Translations under genes and position numbers: made by a program
Shown: positions 51,247 to 60,160 of the stretch, piece after piece
Numbering within the stretch: position 1 is the stretch's first letter
How the letters are laid out: every line of letters starts with the position of its first letter
From: Streptomyces violaceoruber
Lineage (GTDB): Bacteria > Actinomycetota > Actinomycetes > Streptomycetales > Streptomycetaceae
Assembly: GCF_033406955.1 (NCBI RefSeq)
Contig: NZ_CP137734.1
Span: forward strand, 62,001-126,000
Length of the DNA: 64,000 nucleotides
Reading direction: 5' to 3'
The notes under the pieces: generated by a model
Told to the model about the DNA's origin: nothing
Database searches by the model: none
The model's input: the letters and a program-made list of their open reading frames with translations, nothing else

Positions 51247-52362
51247 GTGGAGGATCACTGGACCGTGGGGCGCGTGGCCGAGCTGGCCCACGTGAGCGTC
51301 CGCACGCTGCATCACTATGACGAGATCGGGCTCGTTCGGCCGTCGGGGCGCACCGCTGCCGGGTACCGGGCCTATTCGGCGGACGACGTGGAGCGGCTCC
51401 GGGAGGTGCTCGGCTATCGACGGCTGGGCTTCGGGCTGCGGGAGATCGCGGAACTCGTCGGCGACCCGTCCGCCGACGCCGTCGCGCACCTGCGCCGACT
51501 GCGCGGCCTGCTGCTGGAACGGCGTGCTCGCACCGACGCCATGGTGGCGGCCATCGACAGGGAACTCGACGTACGGGCGAAGGGACTGAAGGTGACACCG
51601 GAGGAGCAACTGGAGGCGCTCGGCGCACGGTTGTACGACGAGATCGGCGGCGCATACACCACGACACGGCGTACCGAGCCGCGGATCGCCGCGCGGATCT
51701 GGGACGCGCTCGGGGACGCGCGGACGGTGTTGAACGTCGGGGCCGGCACCGGCTCCTACGAGCCCGCCGATCGCGAGGTGACCGCGGTGGAGCCGTCGGC
51801 GGTCATGCGGAAGCAGCGGCCTGCCGGGGCGGCGCCGTGCGTGGCCGCCGCCGCGGAGAGGCTGCCGTTCGCGGACGGCTCCTTCGACGTCGCGATGGCC
51901 GTCTCCACCGTTCACCACTGGGGGGACCCGATGGCGGGGCTGCGCGAGATGCGGCGCGTGGCCCGCCGCGTGGTGGTGCTCACCTTCGACACCGACGAGC
52001 CCGGTTGGCAGGACCGGTTCTGGCTCACCCGCGACTACCTACCCGAGTTCGCCACCGTCCTCGCGGAGTTTCCCTCGCTTGCCGGGATGGCCGAGGCGAT
52101 CGGGGCCCGCGCCGAGCCGGTGCCCGTTCCGTGGGACTGCGCCGACGGTCTGTTCGAGGCGTACTGGCGCCGGCCCGAGGCGTATCTGGCGGAGCATGTG
52201 CGCCGGGCCGCGTCGGTGTGGACGAAGGTCGGGCCCGAGGTCGAGCGGCGGGCGGTGCGCAGTCTCGGCGACGACCTCGGCTCCGGCCGGTGGGCCGAGC
52301 GGAACAGCGACCTCGCCGGCCTCGAGGCGGCGGATCTCGGCCTGCGCCTGCTCATCGCCTGA
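51247..52362 (+). CDS. MerR regulator fused to SAM methyltransferase
   Basis: 371 aa from GTG 51247 (an upstream start at 51190 is possible). Residues ~1-75 are a MerR HTH (WTVGRVAELAHVSVRTLHHY, DEIGLVRPSGRTAAGYRAYS). Residues ~75-120 form the dimer coiled coil ending KGLKVTPEEQLEALG, as in TipA-type regulators. Where TipAS would start, a class I methyltransferase begins: LYDEIGGAYTTTRRTEPRIA, VLNVGAGTGSYEPADREVTA (SAM loop) and AVSTVHHWGDP. There is no frame break. Target unknown; divergent from the encapsulin/2-MIB operon. Confidence 0.88.
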   Translation: MEDHWTVGRVAELAHVSVRTLHHYDEIGLVRPSGRTAAGYRAYSADDVERLREVLGYRRLGFGLREIAELVGDPSADAVAHLRRLRGLLLERRARTDAMVAAIDRELDVRAKGLKVTPEEQLEALGARLYDEIGGAYTTTRRTEPRIAARIWDALGDARTVLNVGAGTGSYEPADREVTAVEPSAVMRKQRPAGAAPCVAAAAERLPFADGSFDVAMAVSTVHHWGDPMAGLREMRRVARRVVVLTFDTDEPGWQDRFWLTRDYLPEFATVLAEFPSLAGMAEAIGARAEPVPVPWDCADGLFEAYWRRPEAYLAEHVRRAASVWTKVGPEVERRAVRSLGDDLGSGRWAERNSDLAGLEAADLGLRLLIA

Positions 52363-52424
52363 CCCGGGGCGCCGGACAGCCCGGGCCGGCCGTGGCCGGC
52401 ACTCGGCGCCTTTCGCCGTTCGGG

Positions 52425-52448
52425 CGGCGGCCCGGGCCCGGGCCGCCG
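52425..52448. terminator. Palindromic bidirectional terminator candidate
   Basis: A perfect 24-bp all-GC palindrome between the convergent MerR-methyltransferase stop (52362) and phytase stop (52456). Position and symmetry suit termination from both sides. Confidence 0.6.
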
Positions 52449-52455
52449 GTGGCTC

Positions 52456-53763
52456 TCAGTCGTCGAGCGCCTCCAGGACGTCGGCGAGGTCGACGAACTT
52501 GAAGCCCGTTGCCTCCCGGTCGCCGTCCTCCGGCGCCATGTGACCGTCCTGGACGACGAGCAGGCCGTTCGGGTACCTGCTGCCGAGAGGCTCGGCGAGG
52601 ACGTCCGCGCCGTCGCACTCCTCGGATCCGTCCAGCGCCTCGGACGCGGCACCGACCCGGAAGCGGCCCTCGTACTCGTAGTCGTCGGACCGTTCGCGGT
52701 CGTAGGCGACGAAGGTGTCGTCGCCCTGGCTGGAGGTGAGCAGGTAGCCGTCCCCGTCCTCCTGCTCGAGCAGGGTCAGGCCCTCGACGTCCGCCGACAC
52801 CCGCGCACCCCCGAAGCCGGGGTCGGCGCCGGCCACGCACTCGTCGGAGGCCTCGTCGTAGGTGGCCGGCACGCCGTACTCACGGACCTTGTCCTGGAGG
52901 ACCGGACGGCCCCTGAGGTCGGCCCGCAGGCGCCAGATGCCCACATCCTCCTGCCCGGCGAAGAGTGTGCCCGTCTCCGGGTCGACGGCCATGCCCTCGA
53001 CCTGCGGGCCTTCGCCGGGTTCCCCGCAGGGGGACCACTTCGTGCCGTCGGGCATGGTGAACGTGGCCGGCAGGTCCAGCGTGCGGACCTTCCGGTAGTT
53101 CACCGTGCCCTCACGCGTCGCGGTCAGCTCCAGCAGCGCGATGTGGGTGGTCGCGTTCTGGCTGACGAGCGCGTAGGACCTGCCGGTCACGGAGTCGGTG
53201 TACGTGGCCAGGCCGTAGGCGGTGCTCTCCTCGTTGACCTCATCCTGGGAGCCGGAGAAGATCCACGGCGCGGAGGGGTCGGTGACATCGGTGAGCGGGG
53301 CGTGCGGCCGGTCCCCGTCGACGCGGTAGACGCGCAGCTTGTCGCTGCCGCGGTCGCTGACGACCGCCAGGTCCGTGGCTCCGGTGCCCAGGGACATGCC
53401 GTGCACCAGGTCGACGTTGTTGAAGCGGCCGGGGGCGTCGTCCGCTCCGGGCGCCTCGGGCGCGGGGACCGACTGGACCTGCCGGGCGTCGAGATCGTAG
53501 ACCCGCAGGCCGCCCTCCTTCGCCGTGGCGACGACGAGGCTGGCGTCCGGGTCGGCGGAGTTGCGCCAGATCGCCGGGTCGTCGGCGTTCGCGTTGCCGC
53601 CGGCGTCGTCGTCGAACAGCGCGGCGGTCTCGGCGCGGGGAAGGACCTCGGGGGGCGCGGCGAGTGCCGAGGCGTCCGCCGGGGGCACGGCCGCGGCGGC
53701 GGTGAACACCAGGGTCGCCGTCGCCGCGACGACACCGGAAAGGCGTCTTGTGAACGCGTGCAC
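52456..53763 (-). CDS. Secreted beta-propeller phytase
   Basis: 435 aa. The signal peptide (TRRLSGVVAATATLVFTAAA, with AAVPPADASA) is followed by a six-blade propeller with NADDPAIWRN, FNNVDLVHG, DEVNEESTAYGLATY, VEGMAVDPETGTLFAGQEDV and ARVSADVEGLTLLEQ. These are the Ca2+-binding Asp/Glu positions of 3-phytases. It releases phosphate from phytate outside the cell. S. coelicolor has a phytase gene at a similar place, to my memory. Confidence 0.93.
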   Translation of the reverse strand: MHAFTRRLSGVVAATATLVFTAAAAVPPADASALAAPPEVLPRAETAALFDDDAGGNANADDPAIWRNSADPDASLVVATAKEGGLRVYDLDARQVQSVPAPEAPGADDAPGRFNNVDLVHGMSLGTGATDLAVVSDRGSDKLRVYRVDGDRPHAPLTDVTDPSAPWIFSGSQDEVNEESTAYGLATYTDSVTGRSYALVSQNATTHIALLELTATREGTVNYRKVRTLDLPATFTMPDGTKWSPCGEPGEGPQVEGMAVDPETGTLFAGQEDVGIWRLRADLRGRPVLQDKVREYGVPATYDEASDECVAGADPGFGGARVSADVEGLTLLEQEDGDGYLLTSSQGDDTFVAYDRERSDDYEYEGRFRVGAASEALDGSEECDGADVLAEPLGSRYPNGLLVVQDGHMAPEDGDREATGFKFVDLADVLEALDD

Positions 53764-53962
53764 GAGCTGTCTCCTTCGTCGGGGAACGGGTGACGGCCAC
53801 GCGCCCGCGACGTACGGAGCGCGGCCGCACCCACCACTGGGGCGGCGTCACATGATCGGCAACGGAGGCGGAGGACGCGCGTCGCCCGGGCAGCCCGCCG
53901 GCGACGGATGCGTGGCCGAGGGGTGAACGGATCGGCCCTGCCCCTCGGGGAGTTGACGGGGG

Positions 53963-54418
53963 CTATACGCCCTCGTCGTCGCGCAGGGAACGGATCATGC
54001 TCTGCAGGATCCGGAACGCGCCCGACTGCTCGCTCTCGGTCATACCGGCCAGCATTCTGAGCTCGACGGAACGGACCGCCACGGTCGCCTTCTCCAGGCT
54101 CCGCCGGCCGCGAGGAGTGAGCCGCGCGGGAAGCGCCTTCCCGACGGGCGCCTCCGCGGGCCTGGTCACGTAGCCGTCCCGTTCCAGGGCCTGGAGCAGC
54201 ACGTTCATCGACTGGCGGGTCACGAACGCCCCCCGCGCGAGCTCGGAGTTCGACAGGCCCGGCCGTTGCGCCAGCAGTTCGAGGCAGGAGTAGTGCGTCA
54301 CGCTCATCCCGAGTGGCCGCAGTACTTCCTCCATGGCTGCGCGCAGGGCGCTCGAAGCCTCTTTGAGCAGGTAGCCCAGTGATTTGTCCAGGTCGATGCC
54401 GGCGCCCTTTTGACTCAT
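53963..54418 (-). CDS. MarR-family transcriptional regulator
   Basis: 151 aa: LGMSVTHYSCLELLAQRPGL, SNSELARGAFVTRQSMNVLL as HTH, RPAEAPVGKALPARLTPRG as wing. Its ATG lies inside the first TGTCAG-N4-CTGACA operator, indicating tight autorepression. It is divergent from the VOC gene. Confidence 0.92.
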   Translation of the reverse strand: MSQKGAGIDLDKSLGYLLKEASSALRAAMEEVLRPLGMSVTHYSCLELLAQRPGLSNSELARGAFVTRQSMNVLLQALERDGYVTRPAEAPVGKALPARLTPRGRRSLEKATVAVRSVELRMLAGMTESEQSGAFRILQSMIRSLRDDEGV

Positions 54419-54461
54419 GTCAGCATTCTGACATAGCTTGACCTGTGTCAGGAATCTGACA
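54418..54461. promoter_or_regulatory. Two MarR operators, TGTCAG-N4-CTGACA
   Basis: TGTCAGCATTCTGACA (54418-54433) and TGTCAGGAATCTGACA (54446-54461), 28 bp start to start, between the divergent MarR and VOC genes. Both have perfect 6-bp arms. Confidence 0.8.
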
Positions 54462-54494
54462 CGAAGGTCCGACGCCAAGACAAGGAGCACCACC

Positions 54495-54863
54495 ATGCCC
54501 GTCACCGGTCCCGACTTCGTCTCCCTCCAGGTACGCGACCTCGACGCCGCGCAGGCGTTCTACGAGCAGTACCTCGGCCTCGTCCGCTCGCAGGCCGGGC
54601 CGCCGCACGCCGTCGTCTTCGAGACGAAGCCGATCGCGTTCGCACTCCGCGACGTCGTTCCCGGCACCGACCTCGCCTCCGTCGCGCAGCCCGGCATCGG
54701 TGCCGCGATCTGGCTCCACGGCACCGGCGTCCAGGCCATCCACGACGCCCTCGTCGCCGACGGTCACACCATCGTGTCCGCACCGGTCGACGGCCCGTTC
54801 GGCCGGACGTTCACCTTCGCCGACCCCGACGGCTACCACGTCACCCTCCACGACCGCGCCTGA
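54495..54863 (+). CDS. VOC-superfamily (glyoxalase/bleomycin-resistance-like) protein
   Basis: 122 aa: FVSLQVRDLDAAQAFYEQYL, GLVRSQAGPPHAVVFETKP, then a second beta-alpha-beta-beta-beta unit with FTFADPDGYHVTLHDRA (terminal metal or substrate motif). Start ATG 54495 after AAGGAG. Under the divergent MarR. Possibly a resistance or detoxification enzyme. Confidence 0.92.
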   Translation: MPVTGPDFVSLQVRDLDAAQAFYEQYLGLVRSQAGPPHAVVFETKPIAFALRDVVPGTDLASVAQPGIGAAIWLHGTGVQAIHDALVADGHTIVSAPVDGPFGRTFTFADPDGYHVTLHDRA

Positions 54864-54915
54864 CCGGCGGAACGCCGCGCCGACCGACGCGGAACGCGGG
54901 CGTCGCCGGAGCGTT

Positions 54916-55488
54916 TCAGCGCAGCAGGAGGCCGACGGCCACCGTCAGGCGTTCGAGGTACGACTCCCTCGACCCGACCTGGTGCTTGAGTCCCGTCGAT
55001 GCGCTGATCATCGTCTGCGCGATCCGGACGGCCTCCTCCCGCCCTGTCGCGACGGTGATGGCGTCCGTGACCAGTTCCTCGAAACGTCGCGGCAGGACCT
55101 CGACGACCTCTCCGAGGATGCCGGGATTGGCCTCGATCACCGTCGCGACGTCACGCGTCAGCGGGCCGACGTAGCGGCCCGCCCAGTGGTCGAAGGCTTC
55201 GACGAGGCGCTCCGGAAGGGGGCGGTCACCGTCGGCCAGGGCCTGTTCGACCGCGGTGATGTCGCGGTGCAGGGCCTGGGTGACCGCGGCACGGAACAGG
55301 CTCTCCTTCGTGGAGAACAGGAAGTAGAGGCCCGGCCGGGAGATGTGCGCCGCCCGCGCCACCTCCTCCATCGACGTCTTCCGGTATCCGAAACGCGCGA
55401 ACGTCGCCATGGCGGACTCCAGAACCATGGTCCGTCGGTCGGCATCCGCGCCGGTCGGGGCCGGGCGGCCGGCGTCGCTCCTGCTCAT
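54916..55488 (-). CDS. TetR-family transcriptional regulator
   Basis: 190 aa: VLESAMATFARFGYRKTSME, EVARAAHISRPGLYFLFSTK as HTH, and a helical ligand domain. It is divergent from the SDR gene across 62 bp that contain an ACTATAC/GTATAGT inverted repeat. Confidence 0.92.
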   Translation of the reverse strand: MSRSDAGRPAPTGADADRRTMVLESAMATFARFGYRKTSMEEVARAAHISRPGLYFLFSTKESLFRAAVTQALHRDITAVEQALADGDRPLPERLVEAFDHWAGRYVGPLTRDVATVIEANPGILGEVVEVLPRRFEELVTDAITVATGREEAVRIAQTMISASTGLKHQVGSRESYLERLTVAVGLLLR

Positions 55489-55514
55489 GCGGCGAGCATA
55501 CGAGCATGGACCGC

Positions 55515-55544
55515 ACTATACAAATCATGTCCAGTTCGTATAGT
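55515..55544. promoter_or_regulatory. Putative TetR operator, ACTATAC-N16-GTATAGT
   Basis: Seven-base arms at 55515-55521 and 55538-55544 in the TetR-SDR divergent gap. GTATAGT also looks like a -10 element for the SDR gene. Confidence 0.6.
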
Positions 55545-55550
55545 TGAGCC

Positions 55551-56522
55551 ATGGATACCCGCCCGCTCGTCTCCACGCCGTTCACCGCCTCCAGCACCGC
55601 GGACGAGGTACTGGAGGACGTCGACCTCACCGGTGTCCGCGCAATCGTGACGGGAGCGTCCTCCGGACTCGGCATCGAGACGGCTCGTGCGCTGACCGCG
55701 GCCGGGGCGGAGGTGACGCTCGCCGTGCGGAACACGGCTGCGGGTGCCTCCGCCGCCGAGACGATCGCCAGGTCGACCGGAGCGGCCCCGCCCCGCGTCG
55801 TCCGACTCGACCTCGCCGACCGAGCCGGCGTCACCCGGTTCGTCGACGCGTGGGACGGCCCGCTCCACCTGCTCGTCAACAACGCCGGCGTGGTGACCGG
55901 CGGGCTCGAACGGACGCCCGAGGGCTGGGAGCTGCATTTCGCGACGAACCATCTCGGCCACTTCGCCCTGGCCACCGGGCTGCACCAGGCCCTGGCCCGC
56001 GGTGCGGCCGAGCGCGGCGGAGCACGGATCGTCTCGGTCAGTTCGACGGCGCACATGCGGTCCGGCATCGACTTCGACGACCTCCACTTCGAGCGCCGCA
56101 GCCACGACCCGCAGACCGCCTACGCACAGTCGAAGACGGCGAACTCCCTCTTCGCCGTCGAGGCGACCCGCCGGTGGGGGTCCGCCGGCATCGTCGCCAA
56201 CGCGGTCAATCCCGGCGGTGTCGCGACGGGTCTGCAGCGGAACTTCACGCCGGAACAGAAGGCGTCGCTCGACGCGGCCGAGGCTGCCGGAGTCTTCACG
56301 TACAAGACGGTCGAGCAGGGAGCCGCCACCAGTGTCGTCGCGGCCGTCGCCCCCGAGTTCGCCCACTCCGGCGGTCACTACCTCGACGACGGGCAGGAGG
56401 CCTACACGGTGCCGAACGATGCCGACCTCGCGCAGCACCCGCACGGTGTCAAGGAGTGGGCGCTTGATCCCGCCGCCGCCAAGCGCCTGTGGACCGTCTC
56501 AACCGATCTGCTGCGCTCCTGA
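55551..56522 (+). CDS. Short-chain dehydrogenase/reductase
   Basis: 323 aa. Cofactor motif VTGASSGLGIETARALTAAG, LLVNNAGVV, catalytic IVSVSSTAHM, AYAQSKTANSLF (Y-x-x-x-K) and VNPGGVATGL. It belongs to the retinol-dehydrogenase/WWOX-like SDR branch and is probably NADP(H)-dependent. ATG 55551 with TTGAGCC upstream. Likely repressed by the divergent TetR. Substrate unknown. Confidence 0.93.
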   Translation: MDTRPLVSTPFTASSTADEVLEDVDLTGVRAIVTGASSGLGIETARALTAAGAEVTLAVRNTAAGASAAETIARSTGAAPPRVVRLDLADRAGVTRFVDAWDGPLHLLVNNAGVVTGGLERTPEGWELHFATNHLGHFALATGLHQALARGAAERGGARIVSVSSTAHMRSGIDFDDLHFERRSHDPQTAYAQSKTANSLFAVEATRRWGSAGIVANAVNPGGVATGLQRNFTPEQKASLDAAEAAGVFTYKTVEQGAATSVVAAVAPEFAHSGGHYLDDGQEAYTVPNDADLAQHPHGVKEWALDPAAAKRLWTVSTDLLRS

Positions 56523-56768
56523 CCTCTCGGCACGGAAGTGCCGATCATGAGCCCGAATCCACGCGCCTTCCTTCCCGGCCTCCCCCGGCTCCCCCAGTGG
56601 CCGGGTCATCCCGTCGTCCGGGGCCGCACGCCGGCCGGGTTCGGTCTGGTCCAGCTCCCAGTGGTACCGGCACTCCTCGCACCGCGGCCCGTCCACGACG
56701 GCGTCCTCCCCGTTCGGGCAGTCCGTGCCGTCTCCGCGTCCCGCGCACGCCTCACCTGTATGCCCCAT
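56499..56768 (-). CDS. Possible small Cys-containing protein
   Basis: 89 aa from ATG 56768: MGHTGEACAGRGDGTDCPNG, then PRCEECRYHWELDQTEPGR. The four cysteines (with C-x-x-C in RCEECRY) suggest a zinc-ribbon-like piece. The stop overlaps the SDR 3' end by 24 bp. No ribosome site is obvious and no family is known; it may be spurious. The rest of the 56523-56922 gap shows nothing else. Confidence 0.3.
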   Translation of the reverse strand: MGHTGEACAGRGDGTDCPNGEDAVVDGPRCEECRYHWELDQTEPGRRAAPDDGMTRPLGEPGEAGKEGAWIRAHDRHFRAERSGAQQIG

Positions 56769-56922
56769 GCATCCGACCGTGCGCCGCACCGCGCCACGTC
56801 GGGGAGAGGGCCTGTGGGGCGCACAGGCGCTCGCTCCCCGCGCAACGCCCCGGCAGCCACCACCGGCCCCGCACGATGACGACTGCCGGTGGACGAGGGC
56901 GAGCATGACCGCGGAAGTCCGG

Positions 56923-58338
56923 TCAGGTCAGGGAGAACCTCAGGTACGGGGCGACGCTGCGGAGTTTCTCGCAGGTCTCCTCGGTCTCCCGCTCGGGGCT
57001 GGACTGGGCGGTGACCCCGGCGCCGGCTCGCAGCCACGCCTCGTCGCCCGCGCCGATCAGGGTGCGCAGGACGAGGGCGGCGTCGAGGGCGCCGCTGGTG
57101 CTGCCCCGGAAGACCGCCCCGCCGTACAGGCCGCGTGGCCCTTCCTCGTGGCGGGCCAGGGCCTGGAGCGCGGCGCGTTTGGAGACTCCGGTGGCGGTGA
57201 TCGCGGGGAACAGGGAGGCGAAGGCGTCCCAGGGTCCGGCGTCCGGCCGGAGCCGGCCCGTCACCCGTGAGGCCAGGTGCTGCACCGATCCTCGTGGGCG
57301 GACCGCCATGTACTCCTCGACCACCACGGAGCCGGGACGGCACACGGCCGCCATCTCCTCCCAGGCGAGACGTACGGACACGGCGTGTTCGTGTATCTCC
57401 TTGGGGTCGCTGAGCAGTTCCGCGCGCCGGCGCTCGTTCTCCGCCGGGTCGGCGCCCAGGGCGCGCGTGCCCGCGAGCGGCTGGGTGCTGACCCGCCCGT
57501 CGTCTTCGACCTCGAGAACGGTCTCGGGGCTGAATCCGGCAGCCCGGTAACCGCCGAGGTCCAGCACGTAGGAACGTGCCGGTGTGTTGGCCCGGCGGCC
57601 CGCGAGGTAGGTCGCGGGGAAGTCGGGGCGCGGCTCGGCGGGCAGGGGGACCTGCCGGGAGACGACGGCCTTCTCCAGCAACCCGGCGCGGATGTCCCGG
57701 ACCGTGCGGGAGACCGCTCGGCCGTAGGCGGCGGTACCGACGGCGATGACGTCCTCGGTCCGGTCCCGCGCCGGTTCGTCGTGGGGGGTCTGCTCGGCCG
57801 CGGGCTCCGCGAGCAGGTCGGCGACCTTGCGCGCCCAGGCCTCGTCCACCGCGCGGATCACCGTCGAGTCGCCGGTGAGGGTCACTTCAACGGACGGGAT
57901 CAGGGCGTGCAGCAGCGGCCGGTCTCCGGCCGTCGCGGGGTCCGCGTGCAGGAGGTGGGCGAGTTCGAAGGCCGCCCAGCCGTAGAAGCGGCGCTCCTCG
58001 CCGCTCTCGTCGGGCAAGCCGGACACGGGCGGCAACGCGGCCAGGGCGTCGGCGAACGCCGTCAACGGCCGCCGCTGCGTGCGCGAGGTCCAGGTACGCC
58101 CGGCGGCCCGCGCGGTGATGCCGGTGGCATCCGCGGTGACGCTGACGTCGGAGCCCGCAGCGAAGTGCCAGACCCCGCCTTCCGACTCGTACACCACGTA
58201 CTGGCCCGCCAGGCCCGCCCGTGCGAGGCGGGTGGCGGTGGCGGCCGGGTCGTGGCAGGGCTCGCGGGTGCTCGCGCACACGAGTGGTGGGACGGACCTC
58301 GCCCATGCCTCCCAGATGTTCCGGGATCCGGTGCTCAT
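56923..58338 (-). CDS. Salicylate synthase (MbtI/Irp9-like)
   Basis: 471 aa chorismate-binding enzyme: LLEKAVVSRQVPLPAEPRPD, STQPLAGTRALGADPAENER, LLSDPKEIHEHAVSVRLAWE (Mg/substrate Glu residues), FPAITATGVSKRAALQAL and RGLYGGAVFRGSTSGALDAA. This matches one-enzyme salicylate synthases of yersiniabactin, mycobactin and related siderophores rather than plain isochorismate synthases; the distinction is by overall likeness. Its start lies 58 bp after the upstream ABC gene stop, at the end of the cluster. Confidence 0.88.
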   Translation of the reverse strand: MSTGSRNIWEAWARSVPPLVCASTREPCHDPAATATRLARAGLAGQYVVYESEGGVWHFAAGSDVSVTADATGITARAAGRTWTSRTQRRPLTAFADALAALPPVSGLPDESGEERRFYGWAAFELAHLLHADPATAGDRPLLHALIPSVEVTLTGDSTVIRAVDEAWARKVADLLAEPAAEQTPHDEPARDRTEDVIAVGTAAYGRAVSRTVRDIRAGLLEKAVVSRQVPLPAEPRPDFPATYLAGRRANTPARSYVLDLGGYRAAGFSPETVLEVEDDGRVSTQPLAGTRALGADPAENERRRAELLSDPKEIHEHAVSVRLAWEEMAAVCRPGSVVVEEYMAVRPRGSVQHLASRVTGRLRPDAGPWDAFASLFPAITATGVSKRAALQALARHEEGPRGLYGGAVFRGSTSGALDAALVLRTLIGAGDEAWLRAGAGVTAQSSPERETEETCEKLRSVAPYLRFSLT

Positions 58339-58396
58339 CGTGTGGTGCCTTCTCTCTGCCGCTGGGCCGGGGTGGTCGTGGCTGTCGGGTCAGGGG

Positions 58397-60160
58397 TCAT
58401 GACGGGGCCGACTCCAGTCGCCAGCCGTGGGCCTGCGCGCGCCGTTCCCAGAAGGAGGCGTACGTGCCTGCCGCCGCCACCAGGTCGTCGTGCGTGCCCC
58501 GTTCGGTGATCTCGCCGTCCTCCAGGACCAGGATCTGGTCGGCGCCCACGACGGTGCTCAGCCGGTGCGCGATGACCAGGAGGGTCCTGCGGGCCGCCAG
58601 GGCCCGCACGGCCTGGGCGAACAGCGCCTCGTTCTCCTGGTCGAGGGCGGCGGTGGCCTCGTCGAGGACGAGGATCGGGGCGTCCTTGAGGAGCGCGCGG
58701 GCGATGGACACGCGCTGTCGCTGTCCGCCGGACAGTCGCGCGCCGCCCTCGCCCACCTTCGTGGCCCACCCCTCGGGCAGCTCCTCGACCACGCGGTCGA
58801 GGCCGGAGAGTGCCGCGGCCTCGGCCAGTTGGCCGGAGTCCGCGTGCGGGGCCGCGATGCGGACGTTCTCCTCGATCGTGCCGTCGAAGAGGTAGACGTC
58901 CTGGAAGACGAGGGACACGTGGTCCGCGAGGTCGTCGGCGTCGATCTCGCGGACGTCGACGCCGCCGATGCGGACGGTGCCCTCGGTGGTGTCCCGGAAG
59001 CGGGCGAGCAGGTGGGCGATCGTGGTCTTGCCCGCGCCGGAGGGCCCGACCAGCGCCGTCATGCTGCGCTCGGGCAGGCGGAAGGTCACGTCGTTCAGGA
59101 CCGGTCGTGCGGCTGCCCCGGCCACCGGGTCGGCGCCGCCGTCGTAGCGGAAGCCGACCTTGTCGAACTCCACGCTCGCGTCGCGCGGCGTCCGCGGCTC
59201 GGCGGGCTGGGGGAACGGCGGTTCGTCGAGGACCGCGCCGAGGCGTTCCAGGGTGTTGCGGGCGATGCGCATCCCGGCGCCGGCCTCGGCGGCCGACGAC
59301 ACGCCGTCGATCAGGCGGACCAGCAGCACCAGGAGCGCCAGCAGGGTGGGCCCGGTGAGGGAGCCGTCGAGCTGCCAGGACACCCCGAGGGCGAGCAGCA
59401 GGGCGAACACGAGCCGGGTGGCGAAGGAGAACGAGACCAGTCCGGGCAGCCCCCGCGCGATGAGCCGCCGGTCCGCGCGCGCCTCGGCCACCAGGGCGTC
59501 GTCGAGGGCGCCGTATCCCTCGGCGGTCCGGCCGAACGCCCTCAGTACCGGCTGGTTGCGCGCGTACTCCAGGACCCGGTCGGCGGACTCGCCGATCGCG
59601 GCGTCGCGGCCCAGGTCGAGCCGGCGCATCACGGCGCTGCTCGCCGCCTGGACGGCGAACAGCACGGGCGCGCAGACCAGCAGCACCAGGGCGGTGCGGA
59701 CGTCGAAGAAGAACGTGGCGGCCACCAGCGTCGCCGGGGTGAGCAGGGAGCTGATGAACGGGCGCAGCAGGTGGGCCGGTGTGCTCATCACCTGGATGAC
59801 GTTCTGTCCGGCGAGCCGGCTGAACTCGGCCGTGCGGCCGGTGTCGAACCAGCCCAGCGGCAGGCGCAGTGCCTGGTCCGCCATGCGCTGGTGCAGCACC
59901 CGGGAGAGCTGGGAGCCGACCGTGAACCCGCCGCTGACGGCCGCGCCCTGGAGCACCGCGTGCGCGAGCGCGCAGCCGGCGAACGCCGTCAGCCAGGGCC
60001 ACACGTCGTCGGGAGCGGGGCCGAGCAGGGCACGCAGGACGGGCACCAGGAGGGCGAAGGCCACCCCCTGGAGGACGGCGGCGGCGCACTGGAGGACGAG
60101 CAGCCGGTTCAGCGGGCGGGAGCCTTCCGGCCCGAGGACCCGGTAGAGCTGACGGATCAT
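58397..60160 (-). CDS. ABC transporter, TM-ATPase half (YbtP/YbtQ-like)
   Basis: 587 aa. An N-terminal six-TM exporter-type domain (LVLQCAAAVLQGVAFALLVP) is followed by an ATPase with Walker A VGPSGAGKTT, signature LSGGQRQRVSIARALLKDAP, Walker B ILVLDEATAAL and VIAHRLSTV. Starts ATGA-coupled to the preceding ABC gene, so the two form a heterodimer. In yersiniabactin systems, such a pair imports the metal-siderophore despite its exporter fold. Confidence 0.93.
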   Translation of the reverse strand: MIRQLYRVLGPEGSRPLNRLLVLQCAAAVLQGVAFALLVPVLRALLGPAPDDVWPWLTAFAGCALAHAVLQGAAVSGGFTVGSQLSRVLHQRMADQALRLPLGWFDTGRTAEFSRLAGQNVIQVMSTPAHLLRPFISSLLTPATLVAATFFFDVRTALVLLVCAPVLFAVQAASSAVMRRLDLGRDAAIGESADRVLEYARNQPVLRAFGRTAEGYGALDDALVAEARADRRLIARGLPGLVSFSFATRLVFALLLALGVSWQLDGSLTGPTLLALLVLLVRLIDGVSSAAEAGAGMRIARNTLERLGAVLDEPPFPQPAEPRTPRDASVEFDKVGFRYDGGADPVAGAAARPVLNDVTFRLPERSMTALVGPSGAGKTTIAHLLARFRDTTEGTVRIGGVDVREIDADDLADHVSLVFQDVYLFDGTIEENVRIAAPHADSGQLAEAAALSGLDRVVEELPEGWATKVGEGGARLSGGQRQRVSIARALLKDAPILVLDEATAALDQENEALFAQAVRALAARRTLLVIAHRLSTVVGADQILVLEDGEITERGTHDDLVAAAGTYASFWERRAQAHGWRLESAPS

